DNA of 64,000 bases from Bacteroidia bacterium (GTDB lineage Bacteria; Bacteroidota; Bacteroidia; UKL13-3), in NCBI GenBank assembly GCA_019695215.1, contig JAIBAK010000002.1, positions 62,001-126,000 of the forward strand. Reading direction: 5' to 3'. The position numbers and the translations under genes are program-made. A model generated the notes under the pieces. It ran no database searches. It saw only the letters and a list, made by a program, of their open reading frames with translations, and was not told the DNA's origin. Positions 34,090 to 41,681 of this stretch are shown here, in pieces; position 1 is the first letter of the stretch; the number at the start of each line of letters is the position of its first letter.

Positions 34090-35661
34090 ATGAAACTGCC
34101 CAATTTTAAAATCCTAAGAATTAATTTTCCTTTCCTCACAGGTATGCTGATAACTTTTACTTCATTTTCACAACAAACCGGTGATATTACCCCAGGCGGA
34201 TCCGGAAAGTTTGAAAAATTAAAAGCCGATACAAAGGGAAATGTGTATGTATACCAGAATATGTATCCGGCAGACTACGGTTACTTACTGAAGTTTGACG
34301 GGACTACATGGAAAAAAGCAGGAATCGACTCACTTAGCTGGTATGCAGTATATAATTATGTGATTGATAACAACGCAAACCTCTACCTGTTCGCAGCTAA
34401 AACAAAGGAAGAAAAAGCAGGCATCTATTTTGGAACAAATGGAAATTTCACAAAACTTCCACCGGTAGCATCAGAATCGCGCATACAGGGAATATTTATG
34501 AATGCCGCCAGCGAGCTGATGGCATACGGACAGTTTAAAGAAGGTAAAAAAGAATACTTCATGGCTGTATGGAAAAATGACGTATGGATTCCCTATCATG
34601 AAAAAATAAAAAATAAATTTATTGCCAATCAACTGGAACAGCGAAATGTTTCAAAAGTAAAGACAGATAAAAACGGTAACCTGTATATACACTTCAGTAA
34701 GTATAACTTCGAAACGAAAAACACCAATAACTATTTCGCGGTTACCAATGGCACCGACTGGAATATACTGGACACTGTATCGCATAATTTCCCGAATACT
34801 GTACGCGATTTTGATGTGGATGCCAAGGGCAATCTTTACGTTGCAGGATTTGCCGATGCCAAGACCTACTGCCTTGCCAAATATGAAGACAACGGCTGGC
34901 ATATCCTCTTAAAAAAGGGCAGCCGAATTGAATGTGTAGAGGTAACAGAATCGGACGAAGTTCTTTTTGCCGGGGAATTTGGAGAGGGAAGCATCAACAG
35001 CTGGACACAAAATACCGAATCAACTTTTGCGGCAACTGATGGATATATTAACGAAATGACACTTTCAGGCAACACGGTATATGTGATTGCAGGGATAGGA
35101 AATAAATACATTTACCGTATTCATAAAGGAGAGAAAGTATCAAAATATATTACCAAAACAGAACCTCAGGCAACGGTACAAAAACCGGCTGCCGAAATAA
35201 AAGATGAAAAAGCTGAGGAAGTTTTAAGCATCACAAAATCATTAATAGCCTCCTATCATCAAAACAGCGATCTGTTTTTCAAATCACTGAAAAGTTTTTT
35301 CGAACAAGATGAAAACGGTAACTTTATAAATAAAAATACATGGAAAGGTCAAAGCTATTTTCTAAAACAGGAAGCAGCGAAATTAAGTGAATATTTGAGC
35401 GGTTATCAGAAACAGTTTAATGCGTTGCGACTTACACCTGAACAAAATGAATTGAATAAAAAAATGATAAGCTACCTGAATTCGTTACAACAATGGCTTT
35501 CGGGGCTTAATAACTTTCTTGACCTGACCCAATACGAAATAATCACGGATGAATTGAAAGAAGCGTATAACAGCATGAAAAAACTTGAAGGTGAGTTTGG
35601 CGTAAAAGAAGATGCCATTAATGCATTTATACCCGCTTACAGAAAAAGAAACGGACTTTAA
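34090..35661 (+). CDS. Secreted protein of unknown function: propeller-like N-terminus, helical C-terminus
   Basis: About 523 residues from MKLPNFKILR, with the signal peptide FPFLTGMLITFTSFSQ. Residues ~30-345 contain repeats resembling a beta-propeller: GNVYVYQNMYPADYGYLLKF, WYAVYNYVIDNNANLYLFAA, DAKGNLYVAGFADAKT (the G-N-L-Y-V-A-G style of Bacteroidota kelch/SBBP-like repeats). After a linker with KTEPQATVQKPAAEIKDEKA comes a charged helical domain of ~160 residues. No T9SS tail, so it may be periplasmic or outer-membrane-associated. I do not recognise a named family. A start 15 codons upstream is possible but gives a poorer signal. Confidence 0.6.
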   Translation: MKLPNFKILRINFPFLTGMLITFTSFSQQTGDITPGGSGKFEKLKADTKGNVYVYQNMYPADYGYLLKFDGTTWKKAGIDSLSWYAVYNYVIDNNANLYLFAAKTKEEKAGIYFGTNGNFTKLPPVASESRIQGIFMNAASELMAYGQFKEGKKEYFMAVWKNDVWIPYHEKIKNKFIANQLEQRNVSKVKTDKNGNLYIHFSKYNFETKNTNNYFAVTNGTDWNILDTVSHNFPNTVRDFDVDAKGNLYVAGFADAKTYCLAKYEDNGWHILLKKGSRIECVEVTESDEVLFAGEFGEGSINSWTQNTESTFAATDGYINEMTLSGNTVYVIAGIGNKYIYRIHKGEKVSKYITKTEPQATVQKPAAEIKDEKAEEVLSITKSLIASYHQNSDLFFKSLKSFFEQDENGNFINKNTWKGQSYFLKQEAAKLSEYLSGYQKQFNALRLTPEQNELNKKMISYLNSLQQWLSGLNNFLDLTQYEIITDELKEAYNSMKKLEGEFGVKEDAINAFIPAYRKRNGL

Positions 35662-35667
35662 AACTTA

Positions 35668-35695
35668 TAGCCAATTTGTAACTATACAATGGCTA
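35668..35695 (+). terminator. Probable terminator after the 34090 gene
   Basis: TAGCCAATTTGTA (35668-35680) pairs with TACAATGGCTA (35684-35694/5) apart from a two-base bulge, 6 bases after the stop, followed by an A/T-rich tract. A good hairpin, but without a clean U-run. Confidence 0.5.
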
Positions 35696-35726
35696 CAAAT
35701 TAAATTTTAAAACGGAGAAAAGGTTC

Positions 35727-35876
35727 AATAAATTAATCTTAATAAAAAACACAGCCTTACCGATTTTACTTTCTACCGTCACTCTTAGCGCATGCGAAGA
35801 GTCTGCCCATTCGTACCCCGTCATGTTGAGCGAAGTCGAAACATTTGCTCATTTGTATCCCGAAACCCAACGCTGA
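35727..35876 (+). pseudogene. Relic of a lipoprotein gene: signal peptide only, body replaced by repeats
   Basis: Read from 35727, the frame gives NKLILIKNTALPILLSTVTL then SACEES, a classical lipoprotein signal with lipobox LSAC, but no start codon precedes it (TTC where ATG is expected, 3 bases upstream), and after ~32 residues it runs into the dispersed repeat at 35819. A purine-rich GGAGAAAAGG lies just before it. This looks like the beginning of a lipoprotein gene destroyed at both the start codon and the body. Could be a chance frame; the lipobox makes that less likely. Confidence 0.4.
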
Positions 35877-36060
35877 CCGTCATCGCGATCCTGATAGTTA
35901 TCGGGAGAAGCGATCTCCTGAATGGAACACGTGCTTCTTAACAGGGGGACTGCTTCGTCATGGGTACACGCCTCGCAGTGACGTTTTCTTTTGCTTCCCT
36001 TGCAGCCAAGGGATGTTGAGCGAAGTCGTGGCACATCCCCCACCTTCGCGCGCGTTTGTA
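35819..36060. repeat. Dispersed intergenic repeat cluster (CGTCATxxxGAG type)
   Basis: The gap 35662-36063 is mostly repeat. ATGTTGAGCGAAGTCG occurs twice (35823 and ~36012). Between them lie CGTCATCGCGA...AAGCGATCTCCTG and, inverted, GACTGCTTCGTCATG...CCTCGCAGTGACG, i.e. decayed arms of the widespread element with CGTCATTGCGAGG ... CGAAGCAATCTC. A few bases before the next gene is CGCGCGTTTGTAATCC, similar to the CGTTTGCAACG palindromes. No coding sequence seen. Confidence 0.55.
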
Positions 36061-36063
36061 ATC

Positions 36064-36693
36064 CTAACTCAACGTAAAAAACTCGGTTTTCTCGGTGGTG
36101 TGCGAGCGGATTACACCCACGCTTACTAAATTCACCAGCATTTTTTGGGCACGCCAGCGAGAGATATTAAGCAGCTTGCACACTTCTTTGAGGGTTACCT
36201 TTCCTTTTGTTTCGATAAATTTCAGCAGGTCTTTTTCCTTATCGGTGTATTGAATTACGGTGCCGCGCAGGCTGTGCTGCCGTTTGAGCACATCCACCAC
36301 TACTTTGCTGGCCAGTAAACTTTGGTCTTTTACACGGATATGTGCCCACCATTTGCCTGTATCATCTTTGGCATAATAGGGTTTGTGTTCGCCTTCGGGA
36401 ATAAATGCCTCGAGCACCACCTTGTTTCCTATCTCCCATTCTTTAATTTCAATGGCTATTTCGGGCTTGCAGTAAAAACGGGCAGCCATATCGAGCATGT
36501 ATTTTTCATCTTCCGACTGTATGCCGCATATCATTTTTTTATCGGTAACGCCTACCAGCAGCGTGCCTCCTTTGTGATTGGCAAAGGCCGACATGGTTTT
36601 GGCTATTTTGGCAGCCGATGAAATGGTTTGTTTAAAATCGAGGGTTTCGCTTTCACCCGCCAGCAGCAACTGCTGAATATGCGTGAGGCTCAT
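36064..36693 (-). CDS. AlbA_2 (Schlafen-like) DNA-binding domain protein with C-terminal winged helix
   Basis: About 209 residues from MSLTHIQQLLLAGESETLDF. The N-terminal AlbA_2/divergent AAA-4 domain has the usual sequence: ESETLDFKQTISSAAKIAKT, SAFANHKGGTLLVGVTD, then RFYCKPEIAIEIKEWEIG and VLEAFIPEGEHKPYYAK. A C-terminal winged HTH (residues ~145-205) follows: YTDKEKDLLKFIETKGKVTL, KEVCKLLNISRWRAQKMLVNL. Such proteins are presumed transcriptional regulators or nucleic-acid-binding factors. A start 26 codons upstream would extend into the divergent promoter region of icd. Targets unknown. Confidence 0.8.
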   Translation of the reverse strand: MSLTHIQQLLLAGESETLDFKQTISSAAKIAKTMSAFANHKGGTLLVGVTDKKMICGIQSEDEKYMLDMAARFYCKPEIAIEIKEWEIGNKVVLEAFIPEGEHKPYYAKDDTGKWWAHIRVKDQSLLASKVVVDVLKRQHSLRGTVIQYTDKEKDLLKFIETKGKVTLKEVCKLLNISRWRAQKMLVNLVSVGVIRSHTTEKTEFFTLS

Positions 36694-36822
36694 ACGGGCA
36701 AATATAAAGTAAAATAATGTAGGAGACCGGACAGTGAGCATCACGCACATCCATTTAATTTTACCTACCATTTAACCGCTTACTTTAGTACTTTTGCGCC
36801 CTGAAAAAAAAGATCAACTAAA

Positions 36823-38289
36823 ATGAGCGATTCAATAAAAATAGCCGTGGCCAAAGGCGATGGGATTGGTCCCGAAATAATGGATGCGGTACTTACCATA
36901 TTTAAAGCAGCAGAGGTAAAGCTGAGTTATGAATTTATTGAGATGGGCAAAACCTATTTTATGGAAGGCCACGGAACCGGCATGACTCCTAAAGCCAAAC
37001 AAGTGGTGGAAGACCTGGGTATTTTATTCAAAGGCCCAATGGAAACACCCAAGGGCAAAGGAATGAAAAGCATTAACGTAACAGCCCGTAAAACCTGGAG
37101 CACTTATGCCAACCGCAGGCACTTTCAGTCGCTGCCGGGGGTAGATACCGTGTTTTCGCGTGCAGGCATTCCTATTGATATTACCATTGTGCGCGAAAAC
37201 ATCGAAGGTACGTATGGTGGTGTGGAGCACATGAACACCCACGATGTAACCATATGCCGCAGAATTATTTCTCGGCCCGGAAGCGAGCAGGTAATCCGTT
37301 TTGCATTTGCAATGGCCCGCAAAGAAGGATTTACCAAAGTAACCTGCGCCCACAAAGCCAATATAATGAAAATTACGGATGGTCTTTTTCTGGAAGCCTT
37401 TCAGGATATTGCCAAAGAGTACCCCGAAATTCACAGCAACGATATTATTGTAGATGACCTTGCCATGAAATTAGTGGCACGTCCGCACGAGTTTCAGGTG
37501 GTGGTGCTTACCAACCTGCAGGGTGATATTATGAGTGATTTATGTGCGGGCCTGGTAGGCGGACTTGGTTTTGCTCCTTCGGCCAATATTGGCGACCATA
37601 TAGCCATTTTTGAAGCGGTGCACGGCACTGCCCCCGATATTGCCGGAAAACTGATGGCCAACCCTACTTCTTTACTTCTTAGCGGACTGATGATGCTGCG
37701 GCATTTAGGTTTTGTGAAACAGGCTGCACAAATTGAAAATGCCCTGCGCTACACCTTAGAGCAGGGAGTGCACACAGCCGATTTTGGAGATAGAGCCATT
37801 CCGTTTTCCAATACCAATGAATTTGCACAGGCCATTATCAATAATCTGGGAAAAGAACCTGAATTTTCTAAACCACGTACAGCCAAAGAGGGAGTAAAAT
37901 TATTTGAAAAACCCGCAGCACCGGCCCGGCAGAAAATGATGGAGAGCACCAAGGATAAAGCAAACACCGTAATAAAAGGAGTAGATTTATTTATAGAAAG
38001 CAGCGAGCTGGGCGAAGCTATTGCGGCCACCATTCAGCCTCTGCTCTCCACCGGACAAAAATTAGTAACCATTTCCAACCGCGGTACCATGATATGGCCT
38101 TCGGGTTCGGTATTTACCGAGTTTGTAGATCACAGCTGTGTGCGCATTGAAAAAGAACAGGGAGAGATGACGCAGGAAGAGGTGTTTGAACTGCTGCAAA
38201 AAATAGGAAAACAATACATGATTCCCTCGTACGAGTTGCTTCGGAATTTTGGAGCTAAAACCGGCTATAGCTTAGCACAGGGACAATAG
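36823..38289 (+). CDS. icd: NADP-dependent isocitrate dehydrogenase
   Basis: A 488-residue citric-acid-cycle enzyme that converts isocitrate to 2-oxoglutarate. It starts IAVAKGDGIGPEIMDAVL and has the substrate and metal sites VRENIEGTYGGVEH, VTCAHKANIMKITDGLF, DIIVDDLAMKLV, NLQGDIMSDLCAGLVGGLG and the adenine-site EAVHGTAPDIAGK. The ~140-residue C-terminal extension (from ~residue 350, with FIESSELGEAIAATIQPLL and LVTISNRGTMIWPSG) is that of the longer Thermus-type/Bacteroidota enzymes. A possible -7 box TACTTTTG lies at 36789. Monocistronic, divergent from the AlbA_2 gene. Confidence 0.94.
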   Translation: MSDSIKIAVAKGDGIGPEIMDAVLTIFKAAEVKLSYEFIEMGKTYFMEGHGTGMTPKAKQVVEDLGILFKGPMETPKGKGMKSINVTARKTWSTYANRRHFQSLPGVDTVFSRAGIPIDITIVRENIEGTYGGVEHMNTHDVTICRRIISRPGSEQVIRFAFAMARKEGFTKVTCAHKANIMKITDGLFLEAFQDIAKEYPEIHSNDIIVDDLAMKLVARPHEFQVVVLTNLQGDIMSDLCAGLVGGLGFAPSANIGDHIAIFEAVHGTAPDIAGKLMANPTSLLLSGLMMLRHLGFVKQAAQIENALRYTLEQGVHTADFGDRAIPFSNTNEFAQAIINNLGKEPEFSKPRTAKEGVKLFEKPAAPARQKMMESTKDKANTVIKGVDLFIESSELGEAIAATIQPLLSTGQKLVTISNRGTMIWPSGSVFTEFVDHSCVRIEKEQGEMTQEEVFELLQKIGKQYMIPSYELLRNFGAKTGYSLAQGQ

Positions 38290-38293
38290 TTTT

Positions 38294-38782
38294 TCAGGCC
38301 TCTGTTTTAAGGTAGCGGGTAAGCCACGTATTTTTTAGCGGAACAAGCCACAGGTTGTCAAACTGCTCTTTGGTTTGCACCGTATTATTAAACACCGGTG
38401 TATTTTCATTGATATCACCCTGCAAAAGCAGGTTGGGAATAAAATGCTGGTTCACCACGCGTATCTGTTCGTCTTTTTGATAGGCTACCAGCAGGCGGTT
38501 AAAAAAGTCAACCTTATATTCTTCGGCCAGTGTTTTGAGAAAATTAACGGATTTATCAATGCCGCATCCGCTCACTCCGTTAACTGATTCGTCTACCATC
38601 ACCACCACAAAACGCTGATGCACCAAATCCATGGAAGCTTTCAGCTGATTGTTGTGAGCCGTCCATTGCTGCGTAAATGTTTCAAAACGTTCATTCAGTT
38701 TTTGTACCTCGGCACCGGAAAAAATACGGTCGGCCATATAAACCCACACCCGTGAATGAGCCGGCATTGTATCAAATTTCAT
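38294..38782 (-). CDS. Conserved Bacteroidota hypothetical protein (often mis-named ABC transporter ATPase)
   Basis: A 162-residue cytoplasmic protein: SRVWVYMADRIFSGAEVQKL, FTQQWTAHNNQLKASM, FVVVMVDESVNGVSGCGIDK, VDFFNRLLVAY. This block order is that of a small family widespread in Bacteroidota, annotated by propagation as an ABC transporter ATPase although no Walker motif is present. Function unknown. The conserved CGIDKS patch with its Cys is the most likely functional site. Convergent with icd; ends 5 bases after it. Confidence 0.7.
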   Translation of the reverse strand: MKFDTMPAHSRVWVYMADRIFSGAEVQKLNERFETFTQQWTAHNNQLKASMDLVHQRFVVVMVDESVNGVSGCGIDKSVNFLKTLAEEYKVDFFNRLLVAYQKDEQIRVVNQHFIPNLLLQGDINENTPVFNNTVQTKEQFDNLWLVPLKNTWLTRYLKTEA

Positions 38783-38801
38783 AAGGCAAAGTTACAAAAA
38801 A

Positions 38802-40349
38802 TTAGTGGTCTCCGGCTTCCTGTGCGGCTTTGTGCTGTGCCCGTATTTTTTTGGCGTTGGTGTATCCGTAAGAGATGTAAATCACCAGCCCTACCACCAT
38901 CCAGCCAATAGCGGTATTGCGTGTTTCGGCAGGCAACCCAACAATCATCATGGAGCATACTAAAATACCCAGGATGGGAACTAATGGAACTAACGGAGTT
39001 TTAAATTGTCGCGGAACATGAGGATCGGTTTTACGCATAATCCAAACTCCGGCACTCACCAATACAAAAGCAAACAGGGTACCTATGCTGGTTAAATCAC
39101 CTGCCACCTCTCCGGGAACAAATGCGGCAAATGCCCCAACAAAAATGAACAGAATGATGTTTGATTTATAAGGGGTATGAAATGTTTTGTGCAAATCGGA
39201 AAATACTTTTGGCAGCAATCCGTCTTTCGACATGGAGTAAAACACACGCGACTGCCCCATGAGCATCACCAGAATTACCGAGGAGAACCCGGCCAGAATG
39301 GCAACGGTAACTGCCGTACCAAGCCAGTTGTATCCGTGCATGTAATGCTGAATAGCGTAGGCGACTGATGCTTCTTTACCGGCTTTTACAAAATCGGTGT
39401 AAGGAGCTACACCGGTAAGCACGTGAGAAAATAAAATATACAAAATGGTACAAATAACCAGCGACCCTAAAATACCTACAGGCATATCCTTCTCCGGATT
39501 TTTCGCTTCCTGTGCCGCTGTTGATACAGCATCGAAACCTATGAAAGCAAAAAACACAATTCCCGCACCGGTTACAATTCCCGGCCATCCGTGTTTCCAG
39601 AAACCTTCATATCCGGGTGTATTTTCAGGAATGATGTAGGGAGTATGGTTAGCCGGATTTATAAATTGCCATCCCACTACAATAAACACTAACACAATCG
39701 CTACTTTGATAAACACAATAATGGCATTTACCACAGCCGACTCCTGAGTGCCCTTAATGAGCAAAGCCGAAATACCAAAAAGCACCAGCAGGGCAGGCAG
39801 GTTCATTACTCCGTGATTCATGATTACATCCGAAGGCATAACTTTTGAAACCGAGACCATCAATTCAGTACCGCCTTCGCCCATCCGTTTTACGTAGTGC
39901 TCAAAAGGCGAATGACACCACTCGTAAGGGATTACTCCTCCCAATAAATTATTTAGATACTCGCTCCAGGCAATAGCTACGGTGGCTGCACCCAATGCAT
40001 ATTCAAGCACCAATGCCCAGCCCATTATCCAGGCCACCAGTTCACCCATGGTAGCATAAGCGTAGGTATAGGCACTTCCGGCAATTGGAATCATAGACGC
40101 GAATTCGGCATAGCACAAACCGGCAAATGCACAACCTAAGGCGGCAACAATAAACGAAATGGTAACTGCCGGTCCGGCATGACCTCCGGCTGCAGCAGCA
40201 GTGCGCACAAATAACCCGGCACCTATAATGGCACCAATACCAAGCATAATAAGGTTGGTTCGGCCAAGTGTACGTTTAAGGGTATGCCCTTCGGCATGTT
40301 TCATTAATTCTTTAAGCGGTTTGCGGTAAAAGAAACTTTGTAATGGCAT
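38802..40349 (-). CDS. APC-superfamily amino acid permease (cationic amino acid transporter type)
   Basis: A 515-residue inner membrane transporter with about 12-14 hydrophobic helices. The N-terminus has the APC signature LGRTNLIMLGIGAIIGAGLF (helix 1, GAIIGAGLF substrate site), then GPAVTISFIVAALGCAFAGL and YAEFASMIPIAGSAYTYAYA, the CAT-family consensus. FFAFIGFDAVSTAAQEAKNP (helix 6 and loop) is also typical. By family it imports amino acids with protons; the exact substrate is unknown. Monocistronic. Confidence 0.9.
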   Translation of the reverse strand: MPLQSFFYRKPLKELMKHAEGHTLKRTLGRTNLIMLGIGAIIGAGLFVRTAAAAGGHAGPAVTISFIVAALGCAFAGLCYAEFASMIPIAGSAYTYAYATMGELVAWIMGWALVLEYALGAATVAIAWSEYLNNLLGGVIPYEWCHSPFEHYVKRMGEGGTELMVSVSKVMPSDVIMNHGVMNLPALLVLFGISALLIKGTQESAVVNAIIVFIKVAIVLVFIVVGWQFINPANHTPYIIPENTPGYEGFWKHGWPGIVTGAGIVFFAFIGFDAVSTAAQEAKNPEKDMPVGILGSLVICTILYILFSHVLTGVAPYTDFVKAGKEASVAYAIQHYMHGYNWLGTAVTVAILAGFSSVILVMLMGQSRVFYSMSKDGLLPKVFSDLHKTFHTPYKSNIILFIFVGAFAAFVPGEVAGDLTSIGTLFAFVLVSAGVWIMRKTDPHVPRQFKTPLVPLVPILGILVCSMMIVGLPAETRNTAIGWMVVGLVIYISYGYTNAKKIRAQHKAAQEAGDH

Positions 40350-40454
40350 AGCTTGCTTTGTTTATTGAAAATCAAATATCCGTTTTTATTCCGAAAATCA
40401 AACAGGCAGGGTAAGATTACCTGTAACCGCTTGTTTAAGAAGAATGGAGAATTT

Positions 40455-40856
40455 TTACAGGGCGCCTTTATCTACGGCAATTACTACGGGCACTTTCATC
40501 CGGTGAAGTATATCCATAATCTTCATCATTTCGTTTACCTCAATACTTTTATCCATTCGCAGCACTACGGATGGCTTGTCCTTACCGCGAATTTTAAGCG
40601 ACAACGTATTTTCGAATGAGGTGATATTCACTTCTTCATTTTCGATGTAATAACGTAAATCGGCTGTGATGGAAACCGAAACCGGAGTGGACGGATTATC
40701 GCGACCCGAGGTGGCATGAGGCAATAACAACTTAATAGCATTGGGACTGGCCAGCGTAGAAATAATCAGAAAGAACAGCATCAGAAAGAACAGGATGTCC
40801 GATAGCGCCCCGGCCTGCACTTCGGCATGAACATATTTTTTACGCCTGAAATTCAT
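40455..40856 (-). CDS. exbD: ExbD/TolR family biopolymer transport protein
   Basis: A 133-residue single-pass inner membrane protein. The helix SDILFFLMLFFLIISTLA carries the essential membrane Asp (D20), followed by the periplasmic domain with FENTLSLKIRGKDKPSVVLR, RMDKSIEVNEMMKIMDIL and the end VPVVIAVDKGAL. With ExbB it uses proton flow to power TonB- or Tol-like energy transfer to the outer membrane. It overlaps the upstream exbB-like gene by 4 bases (ATGA), indicating translational coupling. Only one exbD is present here, whereas Bacteroidota TonB clusters often have two. Confidence 0.9.
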   Translation of the reverse strand: MNFRRKKYVHAEVQAGALSDILFFLMLFFLIISTLASPNAIKLLLPHATSGRDNPSTPVSVSITADLRYYIENEEVNITSFENTLSLKIRGKDKPSVVLRMDKSIEVNEMMKIMDILHRMKVPVVIAVDKGAL

Positions 40857-41554
40857 GACTCAATGGGTTTATAGAGAATGTCCACAAACTCAATAGCGGT
40901 TACTTCCATTTTATTTACCGTACGCTCAATTTTTGAATTAAGATAGGTATAAAAAATATAGGCCAGTACACCTACAATCAACCCCGAGGCCGAGGTAATC
41001 ATTTTTACATAAATACCGCTCGAGATAACTCCGATGCTGATATTATCCGTTACCGAAATATCGTAGAAGGCTTTTATCATTCCCACTACGGTACCAAGGA
41101 ATCCGAACATAGGCGCAATGGCAGCAATGGCGGCCAGCAGGCTTACATTTTTTTCCATTTTATAAACCTCTACACGGGCCGTATTTTCAATGGCATTTTC
41201 AATATCGCGAATAGGCGCTCCCACTCTGGAAATCCCTTTCAGAATCAAATTTGAAAACGGAGACGGAGTGCGGTTGCAGTAGGCAATGCACGCTTTCACA
41301 TCATTTTTTACCAGCATATCGCGGATATTATTAATCAGGTTACTGTCCATTTTACTGGCTTTATTTACGTAAAGCAGCCTTTCAATAAACAAATAAACCG
41401 AAGTAAGTGAAAGCACAAGAATGGGAATCATCACCACTCCTCCCTTCATAATTAAACTAAAAACGGATAATCCTTCGGCTGCAGCGGGTGCAGCGGGTGT
41501 CGGCTGACTGGCAACCGTGGTGGTAATCTGGGCTAAAATATTCAGTAGTGCCAT
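40853..41554 (-). CDS. exbB: MotA/TolQ/ExbB proton channel family protein
   Basis: A 233-residue inner membrane protein. A first hydrophobic helix (GGVVMIPILVLSLTSVYLFI) is followed by a long cytoplasmic loop (IENAIENTARVEVYKMEKNV) and two C-terminal helices in the ExbB signature: LLAAIAAIAPMFGFLGTVVG and GLIVGVLAYIFYTYL. The GFLGTVVGMI motif is diagnostic. It forms the pentameric stator around ExbD. An N-terminal Ala/Pro linker (TPAAPAAAEG) is common in Bacteroidota members. First gene of the two-gene unit. Confidence 0.9.
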   Translation of the reverse strand: MALLNILAQITTTVASQPTPAAPAAAEGLSVFSLIMKGGVVMIPILVLSLTSVYLFIERLLYVNKASKMDSNLINNIRDMLVKNDVKACIAYCNRTPSPFSNLILKGISRVGAPIRDIENAIENTARVEVYKMEKNVSLLAAIAAIAPMFGFLGTVVGMIKAFYDISVTDNISIGVISSGIYVKMITSASGLIVGVLAYIFYTYLNSKIERTVNKMEVTAIEFVDILYKPIES

Positions 41555-41629
41555 AGCATGAATTAAATATGTTCGATATTAGAAAAAAATGTCGGGCAGG
41601 CTTTATTTAGTTTCCCACATGTGTGCACT

Positions 41630-41662
41630 AAAAAAGGGGAACCTTGCGGGTCCCCCTTTTTC
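41630..41662 (-). terminator. Intrinsic terminator of secDF
   Basis: On the minus strand: AAAAAGGGGGACC, loop CGCAAG, GTTCCCCTTTTTT, a strong GC stem with a U-run, 20 bases after the secDF stop. The A/T flanks could also let it act in the other direction. Confidence 0.8.
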
Positions 41663-41681
41663 ATCCGTTGGAATAAACGGG

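Noticed and set aside
38294..38782. ABC transporter ATPase name for the 162-residue protein
   Set aside because: No Walker A, signature or Walker B motif is present; the name is a propagated database label, so it is listed as hypothetical.
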